This document shows, piece after piece, positions 25,981 to 34,802 of a stretch of DNA of 64,000 nucleotides (position 1 is its first letter; each line of letters starts with the position of its first letter). The position numbers and the translations under genes are program-made. This stretch comes from an uncultured Bacteroidales bacterium (GTDB taxonomy: Bacteria > Bacteroidota > Bacteroidia > Bacteroidales > Bacteroidaceae), in the NCBI GenBank assembly GCA_902781515.1, contig CACZJU010000006.1, positions 27,877-91,876 on the forward strand, in the 5' to 3' direction. The notes under the pieces are model-generated. The model was not told the origin of the DNA, searched no databases, and worked only from the letters and a program-made list of their open reading frames with translations.

Positions 25981-26235
25981 AGGATAGAGTATTAGTAATA
26001 GTAGTTAATTATACATTATTATATATATAGTATAGGAAGGCCGAAGGCGGCTGGGAGATTAATAATAGCAGATTCCCCACCTCGAAGCTAAGTAATCAAA
26101 TACCAATGTGCATTGTCACTAGCAGAAGTTAGTAATAGTAGTTTTTTCATTTTATTAGTTGTTTAAGTTCTTAGCAATAGTAGTAGGCGTCAGGCCGCTG
26201 CCCAGCGGTGAAAATACACGCAAATGCACCTCCAC
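25981..26235 (-). promoter_or_regulatory. Long structured leader of the 886-residue protein gene
   Basis: From the predicted start near 26238 to the ATG at 25980 there are about 255 transcribed bases. Three copies of ACTACTATTRCTAA lie at 26171-26184, 26129-26142 and 25992-26005 (minus strand). A GC-rich hairpin (GCCGCCTTCGGC) lies at about 26038-26050, and a 20-codon frame lies between. The length, repeats and mini-frame suggest a cis-acting regulatory RNA. Confidence 0.55.
26088..26150 (-). CDS. Possible 20-residue leader peptide
   Basis: ATG 26150 to TAG 26088 encodes MKKLLLLTSASDNAHWYLIT inside the leader. One ACTACTATTACTAA copy forms codons 4-8. It could be an attenuator peptide or a decayed copy of the following gene's start (MRKLLLLFF). 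There is no strong ribosome site. Confidence 0.3.
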   Translation of the reverse strand: MKKLLLLTSASDNAHWYLIT

Positions 26236-26241
26236 GGGGGA

Positions 26242-26272
26242 CAAAGGTAGTGAAAACCGAGTGCAATACAAA
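26242..26272 (-). promoter_or_regulatory. Promoter of the 886-residue protein gene
   Basis: Minus strand: TTTG (26269-26272), 19 bases, TACCTTTG (26242-26249). A textbook match. Confidence 0.82.
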
Positions 26273-26543
26273 AAAAATATACTTTTTTTTAGGTAATAAC
26301 ACGAAAAAAACTTGCTTTAGTCTGTAATTGCCTAAAAACACTGCCATTAAGGCTGTTTAGGACATTAGTCCGTTTATTTTTTTGTATTGCCGAGGTGCAT
26401 CCTACCTAAGAGGCAGCTCTGCTGACTCAGAGTTAGTGAAAACGATGCTGAGAAGTTGAAGCCTTCTTTAAGGAACGTTTCGGATGGTAATTCAAAGCTT
26501 AACGGATAATCCCCTACACACCTAACTTATCTAACGAACATAT
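26273..26543. other. Intergenic region downstream of the TonB receptor
   Basis: No gene is seen. An imperfect hairpin at 26331-26361 (CCTAAAAACACTGCC / GGCTGTTTAGG) may end the receptor transcript. TTTTTTTGTATTGC occurs on both strands here, once as the upstream half of the promoter at 26242. Confidence 0.4.
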
Positions 26544-28934
26544 TTAGAAATGGAGGGAGAGGGTGGCACCGAAGTGGAGGGGAGCACCTCGCTGGGCAAA
26601 GAAGAGCTGAGTGCCTGAAGCACTGCTGTCGAAAGCAAAGGTGTTGTAACGCGACTGGGTAAGGTTACGTCCCCAGATGTCGAGACCAATGTCATGGGCA
26701 AACAACAGACGGACGTGCGCACCAAGAGTGGCATAGAAGGATTGGGAATAGGAATTCGTCTCGTCCCAATATGTCTTGCCCTGTGATGTAACGTTTGCAC
26801 CTATCGTCATCGACTGCAGAGCACGGACTTTGAACGGGATGCGATAGTCGGCACGAGCTGCTAGTGTGTGGGCAGGCACAAAGGGCACGAAGTTATCGTT
26901 ATAGGAAACGTCCTTACCATTGATTTTATCGGTGAAACGGCGGAAAACGGCATGTGTATATCCATAGGAAAGGTTGTAGGACAGACGATTGTCGTGGGCA
27001 TAGCCACGAAGTGAAATCTCTGCTCCACAACTGTAGCTCTCGGCGGCATTCACCGTCAGACGTCCATAGCCGTAGTTGTTGGCAAACTTTGCCACCTGCT
27101 GATTGTGCACCTCCATATAGTACAGGGCAGCATCGAGCTGAAGACGATGGTGGAAGAGATTGAGGTGTGTACCCAGTTCGAAGTTCCACGAGGTCTCTGG
27201 CTTGTAGCTTATGGCATCGCGAATGTTGGCATAGTCTGTTGCTGTGTGCGGCACTTCAGTGTCTGCAGAAGGAGCCTGCTGGGCATATGTCCTCAACTCA
27301 GGCTGCAGGATATCGCCGAAGGTCTGTATGTTGTAGCCTCCGGCACGATAGCCTTTGCTTACGGTCGCATAAACGAGACCCCTTTCGAACTCTCCCGAGG
27401 GGGAGGACTTTCCCACTCTGTAGCGTAAAGCGGCTTTGGGAAGGAGCTGGTGGAAGATGTCGCTCTCGCTGTTCGTAAGGTGGTCGCTCACCATCACATC
27501 GGCACTCTTACCCAATACGCTGTAAACAAGGTGTGTCGCAGCACCGGTGTTGTAGTCGATGGCTACATGACTGAGGTCGTAACGCAAACCTACGGTGGCT
27601 GTAAGACGCTTGGTGATGTCGTAACTGCTTTCGTGGAACAATCCGAACGCCTGTTGCGGAGTGGAGAAAAGTCCGTAGATGGGATCGTCGATGTCCATGC
27701 GGATGCTGACACCACCACGAGCCTCTATCTGCGCTGGTGTATTGAACATACTTATATTTGTGTAGGCAGCATTCTGGATGGTCTGCGACAGGTAGGTGTT
27801 CATTGCAGGACGAAAGAATATGGGTGCATCGACCTTTTGCCATAGCGAAGAGAGGAAGAGACCGGAAGTCCATTGCCATTGCTTCAGGTGCCCCTTCAGC
27901 GACAGTTCCTCAGTAAGGGCTTTCTGACGCTGGTGTTGATTCATGCGCATGAGGTCGGCAGCGGTGTAGTCGATGTCCATGTGCATGTGGTCACGCAAGA
28001 ACTGGAAACTGGTGGTATTGGAAAGCGTGAACTTCTCCGTACGCCACTGCAGCGAGAGTCCTGTGGTAAAGAGATGACGGAGATAGTCGCTATCGTAGTC
28101 CATAGTCGGCAGGGCAGTACGACCTGTAGATAAATCGAGCTGTCCGTATGGGAATCCTTTCTGGTCCACCCACTGATAATCGGCGGTGAAATCGAGAGAA
28201 AGTGAGTCTGCAGGACGATAGACGAGCCTCATTCTGCCTCCTGCCTCGTTACTGAGGTCGGCACTACGGTCTGTCGTCTGATTCTTCCAAAAGCCCTGCT
28301 GCCCGTCGTAGAAAGAAGCTACGGCAAGAGCAAAACGGTCGTTGAAACGGTGATAATGTGCCACTTCGGCATCGCGCAGTCCATAGGTTCCACCTGCTGC
28401 TCGTATGTCAGTTCCCTGATAGTTCATGGGATTACGCGAATAGAGACGCAGCAGTCCACCCTCCGAGTTCATGCCATAGAGAGTGCCCTGCGGTCCACAC
28501 AACACATCCACACGCTCCAGTCCGTAGGTGTGGAAGTTATACATGCTCTTGGTAACCAAGGGAATGTTATCGACATACATGCCGACTGCCGAACTACCTT
28601 CCTTTGAACCGATGCCACGAACATAAGCCGAAGAGGTGTATCGCGAACCATATTCGGGCATAGTGAACGACGGTACATAAAGACTGATTTGCCGAACATC
28701 GGTAAGTCCCAAGGAATGCATGTCGTTGGCAGAGAACATGGTGCTGGCAATGGGCAGCGTGCGCAGTCTGCCGCTCTCCTTAGGCTGGGCGATGATGACG
28801 ACTTCGTCGAGGTCTGTGACACGGGAAGTGTCGGACGCTAATGAAGTGAGAGGTGAGGAAATGGATTCAGCACGAAGGCCTGTGAGAGCCAACGTGCTGA
28901 ACAGCAATATAATCAATCCTTTACCTTTGTGCAT
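26544..28934 (-). CDS. TonB-dependent outer-membrane receptor
   Basis: A 796-residue receptor. Signal peptide 1-22 (ending GLRAES), a TonB-box-like DEVVIIA near 43-49, plug domain about 55-170 (YVRGIGSKEG, VDVLCGPQGTLYGMNSEGG), then a 22-strand barrel ending AQRGAPLHFGATLSLHF, with the usual terminal aromatic. It lacks the N-terminal carboxypeptidase-like domain of SusC, so siderophore, haem or cofactor uptake is likelier than glycans. Residues near KSSPSGEFERGL are encoded by a GC-rich palindromic micro-repeat in a loop. It is co-transcribed with the lipoprotein 8 bases upstream; no SusD is present. Confidence 0.9.
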   Translation of the reverse strand: MHKGKGLIILLFSTLALTGLRAESISSPLTSLASDTSRVTDLDEVVIIAQPKESGRLRTLPIASTMFSANDMHSLGLTDVRQISLYVPSFTMPEYGSRYTSSAYVRGIGSKEGSSAVGMYVDNIPLVTKSMYNFHTYGLERVDVLCGPQGTLYGMNSEGGLLRLYSRNPMNYQGTDIRAAGGTYGLRDAEVAHYHRFNDRFALAVASFYDGQQGFWKNQTTDRSADLSNEAGGRMRLVYRPADSLSLDFTADYQWVDQKGFPYGQLDLSTGRTALPTMDYDSDYLRHLFTTGLSLQWRTEKFTLSNTTSFQFLRDHMHMDIDYTAADLMRMNQHQRQKALTEELSLKGHLKQWQWTSGLFLSSLWQKVDAPIFFRPAMNTYLSQTIQNAAYTNISMFNTPAQIEARGGVSIRMDIDDPIYGLFSTPQQAFGLFHESSYDITKRLTATVGLRYDLSHVAIDYNTGAATHLVYSVLGKSADVMVSDHLTNSESDIFHQLLPKAALRYRVGKSSPSGEFERGLVYATVSKGYRAGGYNIQTFGDILQPELRTYAQQAPSADTEVPHTATDYANIRDAISYKPETSWNFELGTHLNLFHHRLQLDAALYYMEVHNQQVAKFANNYGYGRLTVNAAESYSCGAEISLRGYAHDNRLSYNLSYGYTHAVFRRFTDKINGKDVSYNDNFVPFVPAHTLAARADYRIPFKVRALQSMTIGANVTSQGKTYWDETNSYSQSFYATLGAHVRLLFAHDIGLDIWGRNLTQSRYNTFAFDSSASGTQLFFAQRGAPLHFGATLSLHF

Positions 28935-28942
28935 TAGGAGTT

Positions 28943-29476
28943 CTATTCCTCTTCCCCAGGCATTTCTCCAGAGGTGAATGTGAGGTATAAAGTGCCATGA
29001 GGTGTTCCAACCATATCAAATGATATCAGGACATCCTCAGCCGAACTCAAATCATCGCTGATGTAACCGCTCTGCAGTCGGCAATCGTACTCTATTTGTT
29101 CCTGATTGGCAGGATTGGTGATTACAATCTTGCCGTCAGTTGGTTGCAGTGAATACCTACCATCACCTTTCTTACTGATTCTGGCATCAACATTGTTTAT
29201 GGTTGCAGTGCCCCATGTCTGATCTACGAGAGTAACGGTAAGAGTGCCGTTTGCTGCATAGGCGAGAGTGAGTGTGGCACCATCTGTCTTCATACCGTTA
29301 AGTCTCGCGTTTGTAGATTCGAGGAGAGTCCAACCAGTATATGAGCTTTCAACCTGTTTGTTCATGATGGCTTGTTCGCTGACGATTGCAGGATCGCCAT
29401 CCTCATCTCCACAGGATACGAAGGTGAATGTGCCCATTGCAAGGGCTAGCATCATAAAAATGTTCTTCAGTTTCAT
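28943..29476 (-). CDS. Lipoprotein paired with the TonB receptor
   Basis: A 177-residue lipoprotein from ATG 29476. The lipobox is FVSC and the next residues GDEDGD form the acidic signal that sends Bacteroidetes lipoproteins to the cell surface. The body is beta-rich (ATLTLAYAANGTLTVTLVD, GRYSLQPTDGKIVITN), recalling calycin-like small barrels; this is a weak fold guess. Being first in an operon with the receptor suggests it binds the ligand or caps the barrel, as SusD-type or HmuY-type partners do. Confidence 0.7.
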   Translation of the reverse strand: MKLKNIFMMLALAMGTFTFVSCGDEDGDPAIVSEQAIMNKQVESSYTGWTLLESTNARLNGMKTDGATLTLAYAANGTLTVTLVDQTWGTATINNVDARISKKGDGRYSLQPTDGKIVITNPANQEQIEYDCRLQSGYISDDLSSAEDVLISFDMVGTPHGTLYLTFTSGEMPGEEE

Positions 29477-29530
29477 AATTATTTTTTTTATTTTCGTTTT
29501 CGTTTTCGTTATCGTTAATAATTCCGACTG

Positions 29531-29569
29531 CAAAATTAATGAGGATTGCCGACGTGGACAATCCTCATT
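29531..29569 (-). promoter_or_regulatory. Promoter of the lipoprotein-receptor operon overlapping an 11-bp dyad
   Basis: Minus strand: TTG (29559-29561), 20 bases, TAATTTTG (29531-29538). An exact inverted repeat AATGAGGATTG (29538-29548) / CAATCCTCATT (29559-29569) covers the promoter. It may be a repressor operator (metal- or haem-responsive) or the terminator of the upstream flotillin gene, or both. Confidence 0.65.
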
Positions 29570-29584
29570 TGTTATGATTTTAAC

Positions 29585-29668
29585 AACCCCCTCCCCGCGG
29601 TAAACCGCAGGGGACAGGACCGAGAGCTACTCCTCCCCTCCCTCGGGAGGGGTTGGAAGAGGGGTCTC
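29585..29668. repeat. GC-rich palindromic micro-repeats
   Basis: CCCCTCCCCGCGGTAAACCG with its partner CGGTTTACCGCAGGGG-like arm, followed by CTCCCCTCCCTCGGGAGGGG (29635-29654), form two adjacent palindromes. The second runs into the flotillin frame and encodes its last residues. Confidence 0.7.
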
Positions 29669-30994
29669 TTTCTTCTTTGCCAAATATTCGGGCAGAGCCA
29701 TGCCGGCCTGATCGAAGAGCTCGTTGAGAGGAGGAACACTCTTCATGAGACCTGAAAGAAAGTTGGCAGTGCTGGTCTGACCATTGCCACCTGCACCGTT
29801 ATCCCAAACGGTAACCTTATCGATGTTGATGCCCTTGATGGCTTCAACCTGAGTCTTAACGAGTTCGGGCAGTTTCTCGAGGAGCAACAGAGTGTATGCC
29901 TTGGTGGCATCGCCTCCGGCAGCCTGAATCATCTTGTCGTAACCAGATGCCTGCTTTGTCAGAATCTCGAAGAGACCCTTTGCCTCTGCCTCCATCTTGG
30001 CGAAGATGGCATCGGCCTCACCCTTGGCATTTACACGCTTCTGTTCGGCAGCAGCCTCAGCCTCGATGACGAGACGTTTCTTCTCGATTTCCTGCTTAAC
30101 GATAACGTTGGCATTCTGAGTAGAGCGCTCACGTTCGGCACGAGCATTCTCGGCCTTCTGCTCAGCAGCGTACGACTCTTCGAGAGCCTGTGCCTGTGCC
30201 ACCTTCTCGGCAGCCGTAGCACGACGCTGTGCCTCAGCCTCACGCTCACGACGGTCGGCATCGGAGTTTGCAATATTAATCTTGGCTTCGTTCTCACCCT
30301 TCACAGCCTCAGCATTAGCAGCGGCAGTACGGATACGGGTCTCGCGGACGGCATCGGCCTTACCGATTTCACCCATCTTTTCCTGTTCTGCCACACGAAC
30401 CTTGGCTTCGTTGATAGCCTTTGCGGCTGCTTCCTGACCGAGAGCCTCGATGTATCCGCTCTCGTCGTTGATGTCGGTTACGTTCACGTTGATAAGACGC
30501 AGACCTATCTTCTTCAGCTCAACCTCCACATTAGAGGAGATGGCTTCGAGGAACTTGTCGCGGTCGGAGTTCAGTTCCTCAATACTCATGGTAGCGATGA
30601 CCAGACGAAGCTGACCGAAGAGGATATCACGTGCCAGTTCCTGAATCTGCTGAGGAGTGAGTCCTAAAAGACGCTCGGCAGCAGCCAGCATGGATTCGGG
30701 TTCGGTGGAGATACCTACGGTGAAACGGCAAGGAACATCGACACGGATGTTCTGACGGCTCAGCGCATTGGTAAGGTTGGCATCGATGCTTATGGGTGTC
30801 AGCGACAGATAAGCATAATCCTGAATGATAGGCCATACGAATGTACCACCACCATGTACACACTTAGCACTCTTACTGGTGCCGGAAGTTCCATAGACTA
30901 CGAGAATCTTGTCCGAAGGACAACGACGATAACGATTGAGCAGTGCCATTATGAGCAGCACGCCCACTACTGCAAGAATAAGAATTAAATACAT
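29627..30994 (-). CDS. Flotillin-family membrane scaffold protein
   Basis: A 455-residue protein with an N-terminal hydrophobic anchor (YLILILAVVGVLLIMALL), the SPFH/band-7 domain (about 20-200, CVHGGGTFVWPI to NVNVTDINDESGY), and a long Ala/Glu/Lys-rich coiled coil (about 200-370) with AEAEQKR-type repeats. Flotillins form oligomers that organise ordered membrane patches. The C-terminal residues (TPLPTPPEGGEE) come from a GC-rich palindromic micro-repeat. The NfeD-like gene lies 47 bases upstream on the same strand; this pairing is the standard flotillin operon. Confidence 0.93.
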   Translation of the reverse strand: MYLILILAVVGVLLIMALLNRYRRCPSDKILVVYGTSGTSKSAKCVHGGGTFVWPIIQDYAYLSLTPISIDANLTNALSRQNIRVDVPCRFTVGISTEPESMLAAAERLLGLTPQQIQELARDILFGQLRLVIATMSIEELNSDRDKFLEAISSNVEVELKKIGLRLINVNVTDINDESGYIEALGQEAAAKAINEAKVRVAEQEKMGEIGKADAVRETRIRTAAANAEAVKGENEAKINIANSDADRREREAEAQRRATAAEKVAQAQALEESYAAEQKAENARAERERSTQNANVIVKQEIEKKRLVIEAEAAAEQKRVNAKGEADAIFAKMEAEAKGLFEILTKQASGYDKMIQAAGGDATKAYTLLLLEKLPELVKTQVEAIKGINIDKVTVWDNGAGGNGQTSTANFLSGLMKSVPPLNELFDQAGMALPEYLAKKKETPLPTPPEGGEE

Positions 30995-31041
30995 ATGCTA
31001 TACGGTTTAGTAGTTTAGTGGTTTTTCTTCTCACCTCTCAC

Positions 31042-31635
31042 TTAAATCTTTTCAACAAGGACGGTGTGGTCACCGATAATCTCGATGACACGGACTTTTG
31101 AGCCGCTCGGAATCTGCTCTCCATCTGTGATGGCTGGCAACTCCTGAACTGAGCCTTGGAACGAATACTGTATCTTTCCTTCTCCAGCACGCTGGGCAGG
31201 AATGCGAAGATAGACATCGGCTACCTGACCTACACAATCCTTAATCTTAAAGGCTCCATCGTGCTCCAGACGGCGCATCTGCTTATACACGAATGCAAAG
31301 ATGGCTACGAACACGCAACCTACCAGGAAAGAACAGATGGCAAGCAATACGGAATTGCTGATATATGGTGAGAAGCACACACCAGCCCATCCGATACCAA
31401 GCAGGAAATTAATGATATTGCGGACGGAGAATAACTGCAGAGTGCCACCTGCATCTAAGGTGTCGCCAGAACCTTCGCCTAAGTCGAAGTCGGCATCACC
31501 ACCATCAACATCACCGATACCGATAAAGGTCATTATCATCTGAATTAGGAATACCACTGATGCAAAGATGGCAATGCCCCAATAGGTGCGCATCTGTGGA
31601 TCCAAAGCATTGTACCAAGTTGTTATTGTATCCAT
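31042..31635 (-). CDS. NfeD-like membrane protein, flotillin partner
   Basis: A 197-residue protein starting at ATG 31635 (MDTITTWYNALDPQ). One helix at about 18-38, an acidic loop (DVDGGDADFDLGEGSGD), two more helices at about 70-115, and a C-terminal OB-fold (about 125-195, CVGQVADVYLRI, GSKVRVIEIIGDHTVLVEK). This matches short NfeD/YuaF proteins that act with flotillins and lack the protease domain. The longer frame to 31761 crosses the promoter. Confidence 0.87.
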   Translation of the reverse strand: MDTITTWYNALDPQMRTYWGIAIFASVVFLIQMIMTFIGIGDVDGGDADFDLGEGSGDTLDAGGTLQLFSVRNIINFLLGIGWAGVCFSPYISNSVLLAICSFLVGCVFVAIFAFVYKQMRRLEHDGAFKIKDCVGQVADVYLRIPAQRAGEGKIQYSFQGSVQELPAITDGEQIPSGSKVRVIEIIGDHTVLVEKI

Positions 31636-31665
31636 AATCTTATTAGTTTTTATGATTACTGGTGA

Positions 31666-31696
31666 CGAAATTACGCATTTCCAATGATATGTGCAA
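31666..31696 (-). promoter_or_regulatory. Promoter of the nfeD-flotillin operon
   Basis: Minus strand: TTG (31694-31696), 20 bases, TAATTTCG (31666-31673), one mismatch to TAnnTTTG. The leader is about 27 bases. Confidence 0.55.
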
Positions 31697-31750
31697 TAGA
31701 AACTCGTGGTTTTTAACAAGATTTCACTTCGCCGTATCAAATTTTCCTTG

Positions 31751-31758
31751 TATCTTTG
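31751..31758 (+). promoter_or_regulatory. Promoter -7 element of the Nudix gene
   Basis: TATCTTTG, 89 bases before the ATG and divergent from the nfeD promoter. The leader is filled with AT-rich micro-repeats (GAATTAAGAATTAAGAGTTA). No good TTTG partner is seen. Confidence 0.5.
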
Positions 31759-31847
31759 CAAAATCTTGAATTAAGAATTAAGAGTTAAGAGTTAAAAATT
31801 AAGAAGAATTTTTTTGATTTTTCAATTATCAATTATCAATTTGAAAA

Positions 31848-32399
31848 ATGCATCCTCTCGACCTTTTCCAATATTGCCCTGTATGTGGCTCTCCTCATTT
31901 CGAGGAACACAACCAGAAGAGTAAGAAGTGCCGCGACTGTGGCTTCACCTACTACATCAACCCTGCTGCAGCCACTGTGGCTTTCATATTAAGGCAAAGG
32001 GCTAAAGACAAAGGGCTAAAGGAGGGTGCCGAGCTTTTGGTGGTGAGAAGAGGCAAGGAGCCTGCAAAAGGCACACTGGACCTTCCTGGAGGATTCAGCG
32101 ACCTCTACGAAACCAGCGAGGAGGGTGTATGCCGTGAAGTGAAGGAAGAAACAGGTCTGACGGTGGAACGCACTGAATTCCTGTTCTCTATTCCCAACCG
32201 TTATCTCTACAGCGGGTTGGTAGTCCACACGATGGACATGTTTTACCTGTGTCATGTTTCCGACACCAGTGAAGTCTGCGCTATGGACGATGCAGCCGAG
32301 GCGATGTGGATTCCACTACAGGACATAAGTCCTGAAGACTTTGGACTGGAGTCTGTGCGACAGGGAGTGGAGAAATTTTTGCATTTTTTTACTATATAA
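31848..32399 (+). CDS. Nudix hydrolase with zinc ribbon
   Basis: A 183-residue enzyme. Residues 9-32 are a zinc ribbon (YCPVCG and CRDCG), then a Nudix domain whose box runs GGFSDLYETSEEGVCREVKE plus ETGL, matching Gx5Ex7REUxEExGU. Domain order is as in the C-terminal part of NADH pyrophosphatase, but the protein is shorter. The substrate is a nucleoside diphosphate derivative. The linker RQRAKDKGLKEG is encoded by an AAAGGGCTAAAG-type micro-repeat. It precedes topA by 60 bases but topA has its own promoter. Confidence 0.85.
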   Translation: MHPLDLFQYCPVCGSPHFEEHNQKSKKCRDCGFTYYINPAAATVAFILRQRAKDKGLKEGAELLVVRRGKEPAKGTLDLPGGFSDLYETSEEGVCREVKEETGLTVERTEFLFSIPNRYLYSGLVVHTMDMFYLCHVSDTSEVCAMDDAAEAMWIPLQDISPEDFGLESVRQGVEKFLHFFTI

Positions 32400-32425
32400 A
32401 TAAGGTATAAGTGAGATTTTTGCCC

Positions 32426-32433
32426 TAACTTTG
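32426..32433 (+). promoter_or_regulatory. Promoter -7 element of topA
   Basis: TAACTTTG followed by GCAG, 26 bases before ATG 32460. The upstream half is unclear. Confidence 0.6.
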
Positions 32434-32459
32434 CAGCCGAAAATTCACAAAACAGAGTT

Positions 32460-34802
32460 ATGGCAAAGGAAAACTTAGTCATTGTAGAGAGCCCCGCAAA
32501 GGCAAAAACCATAGAAAAGTTTCTTGGTTCGGACTATAAGGTGATGTCCAGTTACGGACACATCCGCGACCTGAAGAAACGTGCTTTCAGCATAGACACA
32601 AACACCTTCACACCACAATATGAGATTCCGGTTGACAAATCCCGACTGGTAAGCGAACTGCGCACACAGGCACAGAAAGCCAAGACCGTATGGTTGGCAT
32701 CCGATGAAGACCGTGAGGGAGAAGCAATATCGTGGCATTTGTTCGAGGTGCTTGGTCTGAAGCCTGAGAATACAAAGCGTATAGTATTCCACGAAATAAC
32801 CAAGACTGCAATCCTGGATGCCATCAAGCACCCACGAAAGATTGACCAGAATCTTGTGAACGCACAGCAGGCACGCCGTGTACTCGACCGTATTGTTGGT
32901 TTTAAGTTGTCACCAGTACTGTGGCATAAGGTGAAGCCAGCCCTTTCGGCAGGTCGTGTGCAGAGTGTAGCCGTGCGCCTGATTGTAGAGCGCGAGCGTG
33001 AAATCAACAATTTCCAAGGTTCCGACTACTATCAGGTTACCGCTACTTTCCTGTTACCCGATGGAGTGCAGGTTGCAGCAAAGCTCGACCATCGTTTCCA
33101 GACAAAGGAGGAAACAGAGGAATTCCTCGAACAATGCCGTACGGCTCAGTTCTCCATCGAGGACATACAAACGAAGCCTACAGTTCGATTCCCGGCTCCT
33201 CCCTTCACCACCAGCACCCTGCAACAGGAGGCTGCCCACAAACTGAACTTCAGCGTGGCACAGACAATGATGGTGGCACAGCGCTTGTATGAAAGCGGAC
33301 ACATCACATACATGCGTACGGATAGCGTGAACCTGTCGAGCCTGTGCCTGAACACCTCGAAGGAATATATCGCACACGAAATAGGTAAGGAATATGTGAA
33401 GACACGTCGCTATCGCACCTCCAGCAAGAGTGCACAGGAAGCTCACGAAGCCATCCGTCCTACATACATCGACCGCACCACTCTGGAGGGTACGAGTCAG
33501 GAGCGTCGCCTTTATGACCTTATCTGGAAACGTACCATTGCCAGCCAGATGGCAGACGCGATATTGGAGAAGACTACTGCAACCATCACTATGAGCAACT
33601 CTCCCTACCAGTTCGTGGCTACAGGAGAGGTGGTGACATTCGACGGTTTCCTGCGTGTATATCGTGAAACCACCGATGAAGAGGACGAAACTGTACAGGG
33701 TAGTCTGCCGCAGATGAATATTGGCGATGCTCTGACACGCAAAGAAATAACAGCAACACAGCGCTTCGCACAACGCCCAATGCGATACAACGAAGCATCG
33801 CTAGTGCGCAAGCTCGAAGAACTTGGCATCGGTCGTCCTTCTACCTACGCCACGACTATCACTACTATCCAGAATCGCGAATATGTGGTGAAAGGCGACA
33901 AGGCAGGTGAGAGCCAACCTTACACCATCCTAACCCTCAAAGGCGATAAGATGAAGGAGGCTGAAAAGCATATTACCATGGGTAGCGAGCGCGGAAAGCT
34001 TATTCCTACTGACACGGGTATAGTGGTCAACGACTTCCTGCTGGAACACTTTCCACAAATCATGGACTATAACTTCACTGCCGATGTGGAACGCTCGTTC
34101 GACGATATTGCTGAAGGAAAGGAACAGTGGACTGACATGATACAGACCTTCTACCACGACTTCAATCCGCTGGTGGAAACAACAATAAAGGAACGCGACG
34201 AACATGCTATAGGAGAACGTTCACTTGGTCGTGATCCGAAGACAGGACTGGATGTTGTCGTTAAGATAGGACGATTCGGTGCTGTGGCACAGATAGGCAA
34301 TGCCAACCAAACAGACAAACCACGCTTTGCACGTCTCCATCCCAATCAGAGCATCGAAACAATCACCCTTGAGGAGGCTTTGGATCTCTTCCAACTCCCA
34401 CGAACATTGGGCGAGCTGGAAGGAGAACCAATAACCATAGGTACAGGTCGCTTCGGTCCTTACATCCAGCATCAGAAACAATATGTAAGCATACCCAAAG
34501 AATACGATCCGCTTACCATCACTCTGGAAGAGGCTTGTGAGCTGATCAAGCAGAAACAGGACGAAGAGGCACAACGTGTGTTACAGACATTCGACAAAGA
34601 GCCTGAACTGCAAGTGATAAACGGACGTTTTGGACCTTATCTGCAATACAAGGGGGCTAACTATCACCTTTCAAAGGCCGACCAGAAACGTGCTCGCGAA
34701 CTCACACTTGAGGAGTGCATGCAGGTGATAAGCAGTCAGAGCGAGAAACAGCCAAAGACACAGGCTCGCACCACACGTCGCACATATACCAAACGCAGAT
34801 GA
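32460..34802 (+). CDS. topA: DNA topoisomerase I
   Basis: A 780-residue type IA topoisomerase that relaxes negative supercoils. The N-terminal Toprim domain (VIVESPAKAKTIEKFLG, with ASDEDREGEAISWH) is followed by the four-domain core with active-site Tyr284 in GHITYMRTDS. The C-terminal region has no zinc fingers with Cys clusters but has repeats of the GRFGPYIQ type (KIGRFGA, TGRFGPYIQ, NGRFGPYLQY), as in other Bacteroidetes. A basic tail (TRRTYTKRR) ends the protein. aroK starts within the stop codon. Confidence 0.97.
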   Translation: MAKENLVIVESPAKAKTIEKFLGSDYKVMSSYGHIRDLKKRAFSIDTNTFTPQYEIPVDKSRLVSELRTQAQKAKTVWLASDEDREGEAISWHLFEVLGLKPENTKRIVFHEITKTAILDAIKHPRKIDQNLVNAQQARRVLDRIVGFKLSPVLWHKVKPALSAGRVQSVAVRLIVEREREINNFQGSDYYQVTATFLLPDGVQVAAKLDHRFQTKEETEEFLEQCRTAQFSIEDIQTKPTVRFPAPPFTTSTLQQEAAHKLNFSVAQTMMVAQRLYESGHITYMRTDSVNLSSLCLNTSKEYIAHEIGKEYVKTRRYRTSSKSAQEAHEAIRPTYIDRTTLEGTSQERRLYDLIWKRTIASQMADAILEKTTATITMSNSPYQFVATGEVVTFDGFLRVYRETTDEEDETVQGSLPQMNIGDALTRKEITATQRFAQRPMRYNEASLVRKLEELGIGRPSTYATTITTIQNREYVVKGDKAGESQPYTILTLKGDKMKEAEKHITMGSERGKLIPTDTGIVVNDFLLEHFPQIMDYNFTADVERSFDDIAEGKEQWTDMIQTFYHDFNPLVETTIKERDEHAIGERSLGRDPKTGLDVVVKIGRFGAVAQIGNANQTDKPRFARLHPNQSIETITLEEALDLFQLPRTLGELEGEPITIGTGRFGPYIQHQKQYVSIPKEYDPLTITLEEACELIKQKQDEEAQRVLQTFDKEPELQVINGRFGPYLQYKGANYHLSKADQKRARELTLEECMQVISSQSEKQPKTQARTTRRTYTKRR

